A DNA stretch of 64,000 nt from Cryptomeria japonica (Eukaryota > Streptophyta > Pinopsida > Cupressales > Cupressaceae): positions 334,956,793 to 335,020,792 of the forward strand of contig NC_081408.1 of assembly GCF_030272615.1 (NCBI RefSeq), written 5' to 3'. The position numbers and the translations under genes are program-made. Under the pieces are notes generated by a model. It saw only the letters and a program-made list of their open reading frames with translations, did not search any database and was not told the DNA's origin. This document shows positions 11,431 to 23,583 of this stretch, one piece after another. Positions within the stretch are counted from its first letter, which is position 1. Each line of letters starts with the position of its first letter.

Positions 11431-13689
11431 ATAGATAAATAAGCATTACACTGTAGACACATAATGATCATCAATATTTCAATGAGCATGAATGAGTTAG
11501 AGTCACATGAAAAGAGAAAAATGCAAAGAGTCAACCCATATGTGAAAATCCAAGAAACAAAGTATTTGAAAACCAATCTTTCAATTGGTTTTGGAATAAT
11601 GAAAAAGGTGAGCTCTTGAAGGGAAAAGACCAGGTAGACTCTTGGTAAGGAAAATGAAGGGGTGGTATTCTTTTCAGTAAAGCGAGATTCATGGATAAAA
11701 AGGAAAAACTGAGTTTAGATTTTGCAAAGAGAGATCAAATGATGGCACACAACTTTTTGAAGATCTGTCATAAATTTCTCAATCTGTGTTGCTGCTCATG
11801 ATTTCTATGTTTGTAAATTTGGATTAAAATTATGGTTTTTTGTGTCTTTATCATGCATCAGGGATATGTGTATTAAATATGGATTTTGGTTGCAAGGTTA
11901 AGGTTGCCATTAATTTGTCTCCCTATTTTTGACTGCATCATTTGTTGATCAATGTGGCTAAAGGCCTTTAGAACAAGCTTATGTTGCTAATTTCATAATG
12001 TACAAAGGCATATCATTTAACATTCTGATTGTGCTTTTAATTTCCAAAAATATGATAAATGTCATATGTAATATTGGCCAGCAAGTTGAGCTAGAAATCC
12101 ATATATTTTGTAAACAATCAGAAACCTTTAATGATAATCAAGTTGAAGCCTTGAGATTTATGCAATATGGTTCAAGTCCAAAACTATACCCTGAAGCCAC
12201 ACACTCTTCCCTCTCCCAACATACACTAATGAGTCACAAGTTAACATAGCATCTGGTAGGATTTGATGAGTGTGTTTTGATTTTACTTATGTCTTGTGTA
12301 TTATAATAAAGACCAATTTGCCAATGTGTCATCTTCATATGAGCGAAAAGCTTCATTTTATCTCAATATAGTTGTACCTATTTCATTATTAGAAAAAATA
12401 AATAAGTTCCACACTACACTATAGTCTAATTTAATATCTATCAGTTGCCAGAATAACCCAAGGCCATTTCATGGCTAGTACAAAAGAGACTACATTGATA
12501 TTCTCTAAGCCAAACCCACTTTAATGTCCAAGAAAAGAAATTTTAATCCTAGAACATCAAGATGTTGAACAAAACTGTAAGAGGAAATGGCCACATAGCT
12601 TAACATGTAAACATACATGAAGGTCAGTGGTTGAAAAACTAGGCAGATGAAATATACAAAGATTTGTTATTAGTATCCTTTATATTATGGATTTGAATTG
12701 ATGTTCTCAATTAGTTATTATCTGTTCAACTTTTCTTCATAAGGCACAACCATCTGGTAGTTATCATATTAGGACAACCACCCATGACTTTCAAAGTAAT
12801 TTATATTTATTTCTACACCTCACACTCACAAGATTAATAATGAAATGACATTTATGATTCATCAAATGCTGACAAAGTCTAATTAAAGTTCAACTTCAAG
12901 ATGTATACATATTCAACTTCAAGATGCATACAACTCATTATATTCAAGCTCACGCCAACCACCACTTGGATATGATGTATTATTTTAACATCATACTAAC
13001 AATAATAAATATCAAATCTACTTGTTTGTAATCAAATTAAAGCTATAGTATCCCTATCATCTGCGTAGGAAGGAAGAATTTGCAGACAAATCTAAAATAA
13101 AATGATATTAATTAAATTAGGTTCTTTTCAATCTTTCCAAAAATATGATGGCAACACCCCCTTGTAATTATTATTTTCTGTCTTCCATGTATCTCTTATT
13201 CTTCAAACTAATATGACCTAGATTTTCTAAAAGGAAAACAATTTCGTACTTTCCTAGAAATTCTTAACAACATTTTTTCTTGTTCTTTTTCTTATCTTTT
13301 TTAAATTTAAATTGTTTTTCTATAGATACTATGCAAGAGTAAGTTATGACACATTGTTATATGTCGATTAAAGTACAATATATGTAATAAAACCATAGTC
13401 TTACAAAAAAGCCATATAGATGTATAATGTCATATATTTGGAAATAGATATGCAAAAATGCCATATAGGCATACAACAAAGGACCTTAATGTAATCACTT
13501 CCCTCTAGGGGAAGGAAAGAGATCACGAGCCACCTTTGCATGTCAAGTGGAGGGAGATGTATATGATGGTTACTTTCAAACCTATTGAATTGAACTCCTC
13601 TCTAAAATTTGTTGGACCTTCAACTAAAACAATAAAATCTACACACATTAATATATATAAATTAAATTATACAAATCAACATATGAGAG
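11431..13689. other. Intergenic DNA, nothing recognised
   Basis: AT-rich sequence with no convincing open frame, repeat array or RNA gene. The 83-codon frame at 11998-12249 has no recognisable motif and no partner copy in the window. Confidence 0.5.
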
Positions 13690-15075
13690 CATAATCACTT
13701 ACCGCAAACTAATAATCTCTCTCAATCAATTTTTGCAACAATTCATTTGTAACATGGGCACACTCACAATCTGAAGTTGCAAAGCCCTATGGCAAGCATC
13801 AAAATAGAAATTAAACTACAAATGAATATCATTCAATATAAGACAAATATAATGTGAAATTTACTAATCTGACTTATACTACTGTCAAAGTCATCAAAGA
13901 TGCTACTACTAGAGAACACCATGCTCCATTGTGGAGCAAATATTAGGTGCATCTAATGTCAGCATCTGAAAATGAAACAATGTTACTCAATTGCCAAAAT
14001 CTAATTGACTTTATTTTACAAACCATTAATGAATAAAAATAGACAAGGTTACTTGAGTGAAGTTCGATGACCACCTTGACTAGTAGGTGTTGATGTTGAA
14101 GGCCCAGTATTAACCTATTCAACATCTAATGTGAGTTATAAGATTACCACTCACATAAGGTTAAACTACTCACATGTATTATATTTATAATTTCTTTACT
14201 AGTTACAAACCTGTGGATTTGACATTATCGTGCAATCAAAAGACAGAGGGCCACTAGACTGAGGGTGAACACTCTAACCCTGAAATTTTATTATAATCAC
14301 TCTAGTGAGTTAGTTAATATTAAATTTGAAAATAAAATCATTCCAGTAATCTACTTAACATTATGTTTCAAAATAAAATATAATAAATTGAATTTGAACT
14401 TGTTCAAATTTACCTGACTATCAATGTCAAATGTTTGATTCAATAGATCATTTGTCATGACAATTTGATCCATTGTAGATGTGCCCTAGCCACGTGCATT
14501 TGAATCATCTTCATGATCATAAACACAATGAGACCCACAATTTTGACATAAGTGAGGTCGAACTCGATTCCCAGAAGACTCAACCACATCACCTTGTGCT
14601 AGAGGCCTAGTGTGATATATAAGACTTTGATTCAGTGAGCTAATGGACTCTAAGGTCTCTACCTCAACACCCTCCTTTACAATAGAAGGGATAGTGATAT
14701 GTGCAATCTTTGGTTTACCTAGGGGTCTTGGTGCCAAATTTTGAGTATGTTGTGCCCCTACTCTATCATGTGTGAAGCCCCCACCTCTACCCTGGAACTC
14801 GGACCCTATGTCAAAGTAATTAGGGATTTCATTGAGAACGAATTCGCAATAGAGTTTCCTCAAAAAATATTGTGGGACCTTAGTGTTACTGCATGGAGGA
14901 TAGTTAAAAACCATCCACCACCTATCCCAAAAATTATCCCGTATCCCTTGGTGATGGCACCAATGGATAGGTAACCTCCTGGAAGCACCTTGTAGGGGTT
15001 AATTGGTTCTTGGGTCAATAAACAGTGCATACAAATCAGATTTCAAATTTTCTTTTTTGTTCACTTGTGATCATC
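13690..15075 (-). pseudogene. Unidentified multi-exon gene family, copy 2 (opposite strand)
   Basis: On the minus strand a frame beginning near 15075 aligns with copy 1. It has SDLYALFIDPRTN (copy 1: SIAALFVNPRTG), then GIRDNFWDRWWMVFNYPP (copy 1: NFWDRWWMVFDKPP), YFLRKLYCEF, and later a Cys/His cluster (HLCQNCGSHC, ~14540-14570). An in-frame TAA lies near 15010. The continuous frame is 14914-14486. Downstream on the minus strand, short blocks are separated by GT...AG-type boundaries (for example donor near 14413, blocks near 14095-14045, 13975-13880 and 13790-13705). The two copies converge across 4.3 kb. The function is unknown; the shared core and shared upstream palindromes suggest one transposon-associated family. 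Confidence 0.58.
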
Positions 15076-15155
15076 GACAGAAAACAGAATGTGAAGACTG
15101 TGGACCATTGGAATCCACAAAAATGGCCCACAAGACTCTTTTTTATTTACAAAAA

Positions 15156-15320
15156 TTGGATATCCGATAAAATCGGATATCAAATTATATCGGATATTTG
15201 ATTTTAATGTATAAATTTGTGGTCCCAAATTTTTTTTCCTGTTGGCGCCTTTTTTTTTTTACTATTTACACATTAATAGCAATGATGGAAATCGGATATC
15301 CGATAAAATCTGATATATGA
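15156..15320. promoter_or_regulatory. Cluster of GGATATCCGAT palindromes
   Basis: At least four full or decayed copies of ATCGGATATCCGAT occur in 165 bp (around 15158, 15171, 15196 and 15289). The cluster is immediately upstream of copy 2 of the unidentified gene family (minus strand), mirroring the sites upstream of copy 1. Function is unknown. Confidence 0.55.
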
Positions 15321-15336
15321 TTTTATTACTCATATT

Positions 15337-15354
15337 TTAGAGAGAGAGAGGGGA

Positions 15355-15391
<37 letters not shown>

Positions 15392-15459
15392 TGAGAGAGA
15401 GATTAGGGGAGAGAAGGGGGAGGGGGAGAGATAGAGAGAGATAGAGAGAGACAAAGAGG

Positions 15460-15504
<45 letters not shown>
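15337..15504. repeat. (GA)n microsatellite
   Basis: An almost uninterrupted purine tract of GA dinucleotides with G-runs. It sits directly at the left border of the palindromic satellite. Confidence 0.97.
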
Positions 15505-15508
<4 letters not shown>

Positions 15509-17209
15509 TAAGGGGTCATTAGTGTCCCATGACCCTTTAGGACACCATATGACCCATAATGAAACAATTTGGTGTCTTAAAGGGTCATATGGTGTCCTCA
15601 GGGGTCGTAGGACACAATATGACCCCTATGGACACCATATGACTCATAATGACCCAATATGGTGTCATAAGAAAACATATGTTGTCCTTAGGGGTCATAT
15701 GGTGTCCCATGGCCCCTTAGGATACAATATGATCCCTTTGGGCACAATATGACCCATAACAATAGAATTTGGTGTCTTAAGGGGTCATATGGTGTCCTAA
15801 GGGGTTGTAGGACACAATATGACCCCTATGGACACCATATGACTCATAACAACCCAATATGGTGTCATAAGGGCTTGTATGTTGTCCTTAGGGGTCATAT
15901 GGTGTCCCATGACCCCTTAGGACATAATATGACCCATAATGACATAATTTGGTGTCTTAAAGGGTCATATGGTGTCCTAAACTATCATAGAACACAATAT
16001 GACCCCTATAGACACCATATGACTCATAACGACCCAATATGGTGTCATAAGGGCTCGTATGTTGTCGTTAGGGGTCATATGGTGTCCCATGACCCCTTAG
16101 GACACCATATCACCCATAATGACATAATTTGGTGTCTTAAGAGTTAATATGGTGTCCTAAGGGGTCGTAGGACATAGTATGACCCCTTAGGACACCATAT
16201 GACTCATAACGACCCAATATGGTGTCATAAGGGGTCGTATGTTGTCCTTAGGGGTCATATGGTGTCCCGTGACCCCTTAGGACACATATAACCCATATGA
16301 CATAATTTGGTGTCTTAAGGGGTCATATGGTGTTCTAAGGGGTTGCAAGACATAATATGACCCCTATGGACACCATATGACTGATAACAACCCAATATGG
16401 TGTCATAAGAGCTCGTATGTTGTTCTCATGGGTCATATGGTGTCCCAAGACCCCTTATGACACCATATGACCCATAACGACACAATTTGGTGTCTTAAGG
16501 GGTCATATGGTGTCCTAAGGGGTCGTAGGACACAATATGACCCCTTAGGACATCATATGGTGTCTTAAGGGGTCCATATGGTGTCCTAAGGGGTCATAGG
16601 ACACAATATGACCCCTTAGGACACCATAGGACCCATAATGACCCAATATGGTGTCATAAGGGGTCGTATGTTGACCTTAGGGGTCATATGTTGTCCCATG
16701 ACCCCTTAGGACACAATATAACCCATAATGAAATAATTTGGTGTCTGAAGGGGTCATATGGTGTCGTAAGGGGTCATAGGACACAATATGACCCTTATGG
16801 ACACTATTAGACTCATAACAACCCAATATGGTGTCATAAGGGCTCATATGTTGTCATTAAGGGTCATATGATGTCCCATGACCCCTTAGGACACCATATG
16901 ACCCATAACGACACAATTTGGTGTCTTCAGGGGTCATATGGTGTCCTAAGGGGTCGTAGGACACAATATGACCCCTTAGGACATGATATGACCCATAACG
17001 ACCCAATATGGTGTCTTAAGGGGTCCATATGGTGTCCTAAGGGGTCATAGGACATAATATGACCCCTTAGGACACCATAGGACCCATAACAACCCAATAT
17101 GGTGTCATAAGGGGTCGTATGTTGACCTTAGGGGTCATATGTTATCCCATGACCCCTTAGGACATAATATGACCCATAATGAAATAATTTGGTGTCTGAA
17201 GGGGTCATA
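15505..17209. repeat. ~180-bp satellite built of palindromic subunits
   Basis: The array is made of GACCCCTTAGGACACCATAT-type blocks alternating with their reverse complement (ATATGGTGTCCTAAGGGGTC). Neighbouring subunits can therefore pair with each other. Using the word TTTGGTGTCTTAA as a phase marker, copies fall near 15571, 15771, 15951, 16131, 16309, 16489, 16740, 16920 and 17191: a ~180-bp higher-order period, with some units extended by about 20, 70 or 90 bp. Open frames across it translate to repeated HDPLGHHMTHND strings and are not genes. The array stops abruptly at 17209, where element A's LTR begins. Confidence 0.93.
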
Positions 17210-18395
17210 TGTGTGTGTGTGAAAAAGTGGAATTGTAGCTGCAAGAACAACACTTCAATTAAGTCATTATATGCATGGTTAGTAATCAATAATCAATAAG
17301 TAAAAACCATAACAAAGTGACCAATTGCCTTCTAAAAGATGCGAGTATAAGATTTCTCTAAGATTTTTATAAGCAATACCAGTGACTAGACTACACCAAG
17401 ACAAAGGATTTAATCTATATGATATTTAACTATATGGATGCACGATGAATGAATAATTCAAGCCATAATGAATTCAAGAAATATGGATTCAAGCAATAAT
17501 GGATGGAAGCAATGATGGATACAAATAATGATGGATATAAATAATCTAAAATAATACAATGATCTTCAATGACTCCGGAGCGAAATTAGAATGATAATAA
17601 ATCTCCAAGCGTGTTCTCAAAATTCTCTAGGGGAAATTGGAATGAGAGCTGAAGACTGAATTTATAGAGAATTACAAGAGAGATGATGAAAAAGCTCAAT
17701 TTAGGATTAATTGAAAATAATTGAGAAATCAGGTTCAGTTAACCTTGAGATAGATTCCAATTATAGCTTAATTGAAATGCATTCAAATTAGAAGTTCAGG
17801 TTGCATTGGAAATAATGTTAAATTAATTCCATGCACTTGTGATAAAAATAGGTAATTCCATGCATATATTTGATTTATTCAAGAAAAGAGTCTTTTCAAT
17901 GCAATTGAACTTCTTTTTCTGAAAAGCATTGAGTTCCAATTTTAGAGAATAATTCAATAATTCAATTTAATTGCTTTTCTGATTTCAAGTTCTAAATTTA
18001 GAAAAATAAATAATATCTCAAGTTTGATTTCTCTCTCAATTCAATTCTTTTTGTTTTATTTTCAATTCAACTCTTGCTTTGTAATTAATTCCTCTTTTAT
18101 AATAAATTAATTCCTTTTTGCATGATTAAATGGCAAATTTATTAATTAATTAAATATGCAAGGATATTTAATAAAATAAAATAGGATAATTGATCAAAAT
18201 GATATTCTTGGAAATGATTTAATTAATTAAATAAATATTTAATTAATATTGAGTAATAGATTTTCTATGTGATATTTGATGATTAAAGAATTAATTATGT
18301 GCTCAAGGTTGATTTAATTGCCTTTGGTTAGGACCTTGGTGATGTTGTCGAGATTAGGGGCCCATGGTTTAGATGACCATTTTTAGGGTATTACA
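17210..18395 (-). repeat. 3' LTR of element A
   Basis: On the minus strand this LTR starts TGTAATACCC directly after a polypurine tract. It ends in a CACACACA run at the satellite border, like element B's LTR ending CGCACACA. A TATA box (CTCTATAAATT) lies at 17669-17659. The exact low end is uncertain by a few bases because of the GT run at 17210-17220. No partner LTR is in the window, so the boundary rests on the polypurine tract and the terminal CA. Confidence 0.75.
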
Positions 18396-18410
18396 TTTGC
18401 CCCTCTTTGA
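18396..18410 (-). promoter_or_regulatory. Polypurine tract of element A
   Basis: TCAAAGAGGGGCAAA on the minus strand, directly before the LTR's TGTAAT. Element B has the same tract before its 3' LTR (43604-43618). This is the plus-strand priming site of LTR retrotransposons. Confidence 0.85.
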
Positions 18411-18439
18411 ATTAATGTGGGAGCAGCACATTGGTTCAA

Positions 18440-19060
18440 AGAATGTGTGATGTCTAGGAGATGCCAGTTCTGAACTTGATTGATCACGAACTAGATGAAG
18501 AGCAAGGTGTTTAGCTTGATTAAAAGTGACAAAACTGAATGAAGTCTGATTAAAGTGATACTAATCCCAAACTTGATTGAACTTAGGAATGATAGAAAAC
18601 AAAAGATACAGAACTTGAACTTGATTGATCAAGAAGCAGATCAAACTGATCTAGAACTTGATTGATCAAGAAGTGGATCTTACTAATCTAGAACTTGATT
18701 GATCTAGACACAGTGAGTGAAGATAAAAATCGATCTTAAACTTGATTGATCAAGATACGATGAGCAAAGAATAAACTATCTAGCTTGATCAAGAAACGAA
18801 TACTGAACACCTTCTTAGATTGAGTGTGATCAAAGATACTCTTTAAACTTTTGATTGAGATTAAATGAATAATCAACTTGATGTAAAGTGATGAAATTGA
18901 TTAACGTTAAGAGATTGATTCAGAAAAAGACAAATATCAACTTGATTTGAAGTGATGAAACTGATATGCCCCTAGCAATTGATTCGATTAAGATGATCGA
19001 GAGATCTCAACTTGATGTGAAGCGATGAAGATGAGATGCCCCTTAGTAATAAGGATTGAT
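18440..19060 (+). repeat. Interspersed CTTGATTGATCAAG-type short repeats
   Basis: The word AACTTGATTGATCAAG and close variants (AACTTGATGTGAAG, AGCTTGATTAAAAG) recur about a dozen times, with ATGCCCCT words between the last ones. The core TTGATCAA is palindromic. The repeats lie between the polypurine tract and the promoter of the antisense PMD gene. They are not coding. Confidence 0.7.
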
Positions 19061-19543
19061 TGATTTTATTTAGTTGAAAAGATTTTGCTTGACTTTTGAT
19101 GAAGATTTGAAAAAAATTCTTGACTTTGAAGATGTGAGGTCATAAGGTCATGAGTATGCCCCCTCGGGAGTGAAATCGAAAGATAGCGAGAGTACTTGAT
19201 TATAGGCAATTATTGGGGATGATAAGTTATTTGAGCACAAATTGATTTTGAGGAATTTTTGAAATTTCGGCGTTGATTGATGAGAAATTAAGCACAAAGT
19301 TGATTTGTAGAGTTGATGTGTAGAATGAAATTGAATTAAGATTCAATGTTGAAATTGAGCACAATTTGAATAAAGAATGAGCATTTGATGAAAAGAGTGC
19401 TAAGTGATACAAATTGTGAAATTGACTAGCAAAATGATGTTGAATTTCAATTTTGATCCCGAAAATGGAATCAGAACGATCGAATTAGCTAAGGGTATAA
19501 TTTTCATGTCCATCGGAGCAAGTTGAAAAATTAGGGTTTTGGC

Positions 19544-19550
19544 TATATAT
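19544..19550 (+). promoter_or_regulatory. TATA box of the element A antisense PMD gene
   Basis: TATATAT in the context GGCTATATATGGG lies 80 nt before the ATG at 19624. Element B has CCTATAAAAAGG 83 nt before its homologous ATG, and the sequence between TATA and ATG is recognisably similar in the two elements. Confidence 0.55.
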
Positions 19551-19623
19551 GGGATGAAAGTGTCATTTTCAAATCATTTTAACTCTACAAGTTTGAAAAT
19601 TCAAAAAGCCTTCTGCGAGAAAA

Positions 19624-21950
19624 ATGGTGGTCCCTACTCGTGAGCATCGATTTGAGTGCTAGAGAAGACATAATCAACCCCAAAACTATGAGCCAACGGT
19701 AAGTGATCTATCTTAAGCCTCTTTATATTTTCAATTTTGAATTTTTTTGTTCATTTTCCAAGTTTTTCGCATGTTTGGGGTCAGGTTTCAAGTTTTATCA
19801 TGCGAGACAGGATCCTGTCTCATATGAGTAACTGGCATACGTTCTTTTGTTGTTTGAGAGCATTAGATTTGTCATTTGGATCCTACCCTCATGTCGTACG
19901 ACACGTCTATAAAAAGACCATTTTGTCATACAGAATGTAATAATTTGTCGTTTGGGAATGTTTTATCATGCGAGAGCCATTTCTGACTCGTATGAGATGC
20001 TGCCCCTCTGTGTTTTGTCATTTGGGGAACAGTGAGCATTTTTGAGGGTCTAAACTTGAAAATTTGATTTTGCACCTGACTTAGTTAGATTTGCGTGATG
20101 TTTTATTTCTCTTCTAGGCTCATTGAAAATGTTTACTGATGTTCATTATTGGGTTTTTTTTAGGTTCGATTACCTCCTGTGCTTTTCAGATGTGTATATC
20201 CTCCCACCATGACGTTAGTACAACATTTATCTAAGGTTTAGCAAGCTCAGGTTGATTTATGTGGTTTGACTCTCCTTGGTTTGCTAGATATCTGTGTTAA
20301 TCACAGTATGCTCACAGCTTTGGTTGAGTGTTTTCATTCAGAGCATAACACATTTCATTTTCTAGTGGGGGAGATGACCATCACTCTCGAGGATGTATAT
20401 AGGATCCTTCGTATCCCTTTTGCTGGGGATAAGGTGGATTATGATACTGCATTGTTACCTGGACTACAGGTAGTTAGGCACATATTTTGGGATCTAGACA
20501 TTTTGACTCGTTCCATGAGTTGGGACATTATCATGAGCAGATACAGCGAGGAGTTTCCACTGGCATGTGTTCTAGTAGGTTTCATCAGTTGCTTTTTGAT
20601 GCCAGATAGAGGGTAGCAGGGTTTCCAGTGTGGATGGGGTTGAATGCTGGAGAGATTGATGGAGACCCCTCAGAGGCTTGGCTGGGGTTCATGCATTTTG
20701 GAACGCATGTATTAAGAGATGCATGAGATTGTGTATAGAGATGGAAGGAGCATGGCCATGGGTGTGTACATTTTACAGGTGTGGGCTTGGGAGCACCTTC
20801 CCATTTGTCAACCTATAGTAGATGACAGTAGAGAGCCTGGGCAGCCGATGATATACAGGTATGCCAGATATCTTACACAACCCCATTTGGGCAAGACAGA
20901 TTTTTGGTGGCAGCAGCTTGATGACCTGATAGCGTGGTGTGGAGGCCTTACAGAGGCTTAGAGCCGTGGGATGACTGGTGGATGGTTTGCAGGGACCTTT
21001 TTGTTACATGCCCTCTCATCGGGAGATCACAGACCATTGTTGAGCGATTCGTCATTTCACGAGTGATGAGGCAATATGGTCGGCCTCAGGGGATATCCTG
21101 GGAGTTTACAACATATACCAAGTATGTTGATGAGGAGAGGCGTGGGTTCTCACCAAGGATATCTTATGCCTTCACCATGTAGGAGCTAACTAGTCTTCAG
21201 TGACTGAGATGGGACTGTCTGAGTGATATTGTAGATGCAGGGGTATTGCCCCAGTTCAAGGATTGGTTTTAGCAGCATCCATTCCCTTGATTTACGGATC
21301 TAGCAGAGCAAGCTCCTCATATTGAGGATGTTGCCCCCGTACCGGCACAGGGCCAGAGATAGGGCCAGGGACATAGAGTTAAGGCTCCACGATAGATAGG
21401 TGGTGATCCTGGTGCTAGTAGCAACAGGGTGCTAGCTGATGTTGGATAGTAGAAGGGTGAGGGCAGAACCCTAGGGCATGTAAGAGTGAGATTGGGTGGG
21501 ACTGAGGAGGAGTGAGAAACTCTAAGACAGGATTGATAGTGGAGGGATGAGCAGGGTGGAGAGCCTGCGAGAGAGCAGGGGACTGACGCAGGGCGGTCGA
21601 TGAGAGAATGTCTTGTAGAGCTGCAGTCACAGTTGACAGTGGCTTAGACTCAGCTGGCAGAGTGAGACCGACAACTTGCCGATCTTAGGGTTGAGCACAA
21701 TCGCCAAATTGTAGCATTGAGAGAAGAGTCGAGAGTGGAGATAGAGCCCTTGTGAAAAGAGGTCCTTCACCAGACTAGTAGGGCAGCCTACTATGTAGCA
21801 GCATATAGTGTCGTCATTCCTATTGCGTAGTAGGTGATACCCTACTCATAGTATGTCACGGTCAAAGGGAACTTGGGCACCTCGTCAGGATCCTAGGCAT
21901 CAAGCTCCTCCTCCTCCACCAAGAGATGAGGGAGAGGGGGCCAGCTAGAT
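19624..21950 (+). pseudogene. Antisense plant mobile domain (PMD) gene of element A, broken
   Basis: Exon 1 is 19624-19698 (75 nt, MVVPTREHRFEC then an in-frame TAG) ending at CG|GTAAGT. A 465-nt intron ends in TTTTTTTAG at 20163. Exon 2 starts at 20164 in phase 0. It encodes a PMD: FHFLVGEMTITLEDVYRILRIPF at ~20350-20420, then MPDRG, GWGSCILERMY, EIVYRDGRSMAMGVYILQVWAWEHLP and a WW-containing segment. PMDs (MAIN/MAIL-type) are known in plant genes and transposons. A frameshift near 20935 moves coding to 20934-21180. Further stops, mostly TAG, occur at ~20239, 20614 and 21181 and throughout the tail. The tail (21190-21940) is E/R/Q-rich with a coiled-coil-like LRVEHNRQIVALREE segment. The gene runs opposite to this element's integrase, as in element B. 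Confidence 0.8.
19700..20163 (+). other. Intron 1 of the element A PMD gene with repeated TCRTAYGAGA / GTCATTTGG motifs
   Basis: Between 19795 and 20035 a short motif recurs: ATCATGCGAGA (twice), CTCATATGAG, GTCGTACGACA, GTCATACAGA, CTCGTATGAGA, and the related GTCATTTGG or GTCGTTTGGG (three times). Element B's homologous intron also carries a dense short-motif array, but of a different sequence. Donor GTAAGT at 19699 and acceptor TTTTTAG at 20163 define the intron. Splicing is inferred from the sequence. Confidence 0.6.
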
Positions 21951-22074
21951 TATTTCTTTTTGTAGCTGGGATATTTTTTGTAGACACACCCATTTTTTTG
22001 TAGCCTATACAATTCTTTCTTCGATGGAGTTTGTATATGTCATTCGACATCATTTTGTACTCTTAGACTGTATA

Positions 22075-22111
<37 letters not shown>

Positions 22112-23583
22112 AGATCCGATTTGACTTCATTGTACTTGTGTCGATCGATTTATGAGATGTCTTTTATATGCTTTATTCTATATGTATGCATTTCTTTTCA
22201 ATATGGATGAATGTATTGCAAATGATTATGGATGTCTATTTTTGTTTCTTTTCATATGCAAATAAATGAACAAGTATGAGTAATGTGAAATGCAATGTTT
22301 CATTTTCTATGCAATAAGATGAATGCAAATGAGTAATAATGAAATGTATGAATCTATATAAGATACTCATGTATGCAGCTAACATCTCAAAACACAAGTA
22401 CTCGATCAGAGAAATGATGAAAAGGAGACCACTTAGCTAAGAATTGATGATGCTTTTAGCTCTCATAAAATAAAGAGATCATTATTATCACACCAAAATC
22501 ACTCTAGAATCATAAAAATGCAGAATGAAATGCAGAATGATATGCAAAGCGCAACCTAAACCTAGTCACTGGATTTAAAATGCTTAAGATTCATCACTGA
22601 GCATAACAAACACAATAGATAGGTTAGAGTTCCTTTCTTTTTCAATGTGCAATATGTATTATCTTGTCCATAATGACCCTTTTTTTGTTCATATCCTTGG
22701 ACAGATTTCGTAGGGACTCGAATTGCATCATAAAGAAATTCCCTCTAAACAAACAAAGAAATGATGTGGACCTCCTTGTAGCATACAAATAAGCGAAGTC
22801 GAGGTATGTGAGGTGATTTCACCTTGATGTGAAGGCTCTTAGCATAGACACCCAGCTAATTTATATGTTTCCAGATCATTGGGATCATTCCTACAAGAAG
22901 AAAACAAAGAAAATATTATGCCCCCAATCCTTGCTCCTCTTAGTCACAATAGACTTCCTCAAGTTACTCAGATGGATAATAATCGAAAACCAATATAAAA
23001 GACAACACAAAAAGAAAATTTTCATTCATAGCTCAAATTGTTTAGTGACTATTTTCTATTATGTTGTTTTGCTTGTTTAATCAGTGATAAAACTCTTTGG
23101 TAGTTAGGAGACAGGTGACTGACTCGGAGTGATGACCAGGTTTCACTGATGGAAAGATGACTTGGTTGATACCGCTTAGGATATGTGAATTGCTCTATCG
23201 AGTAACCTAAGACTATGACACTGATCAGTTTCAAGTGATGAGGGTTCCAATGAACCAGGATGTCATGAAAGTGATTAAAATATATGTACAAGTGAAAGAG
23301 AAGATGCATGAAAGCGGGAAATGAGAATGTTGCGTTGATAGATGGAGTGCTTGAGTACAAGAGGCACCTGTTTGCCAGGTTTTCACCTGCTTGGCAGAGA
23401 GTCATTTTTTTTTCTTACCAAGGTGCCTGTTTACCAGGTTTTCACCAGGGCATTTTCTCTCTTTATATATTTTTTTTCTTTCTTTTTCTATTTTTTTTTC
23501 CTTTTTTTTTAAGGACTTTTTTTCAATTTTTAGGATTTCTTCAGGACTTTTTCAGCTATACATGTTTGGTGGAGCAGAGAATG
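21951..23583 (-). other. Post-integrase spacer of element A
   Basis: Noncoding between the PMD gene and the integrase stop. It contains a (TA)n tract at 22078-22108 and, close to integrase, a pyrimidine-rich stretch at 23450-23530. Two copies of a motif also found in element B lie at 23363-23387 and 23421-23446 (minus strand: AAAACCTGGCAAACAGGTG and a near copy). Confidence 0.65.

Noticed and set aside
15522-17050. Repeated HDPLGHHMTHND proteins
   Set aside because: Translation of the palindromic satellite; the same unit is open on several frames simply because it lacks stops.
15505-17209. CRISPR-like array of repeats and spacers
   Set aside because: The 'spacers' are themselves repeats, units are palindromic and degenerate, and the context is eukaryotic.
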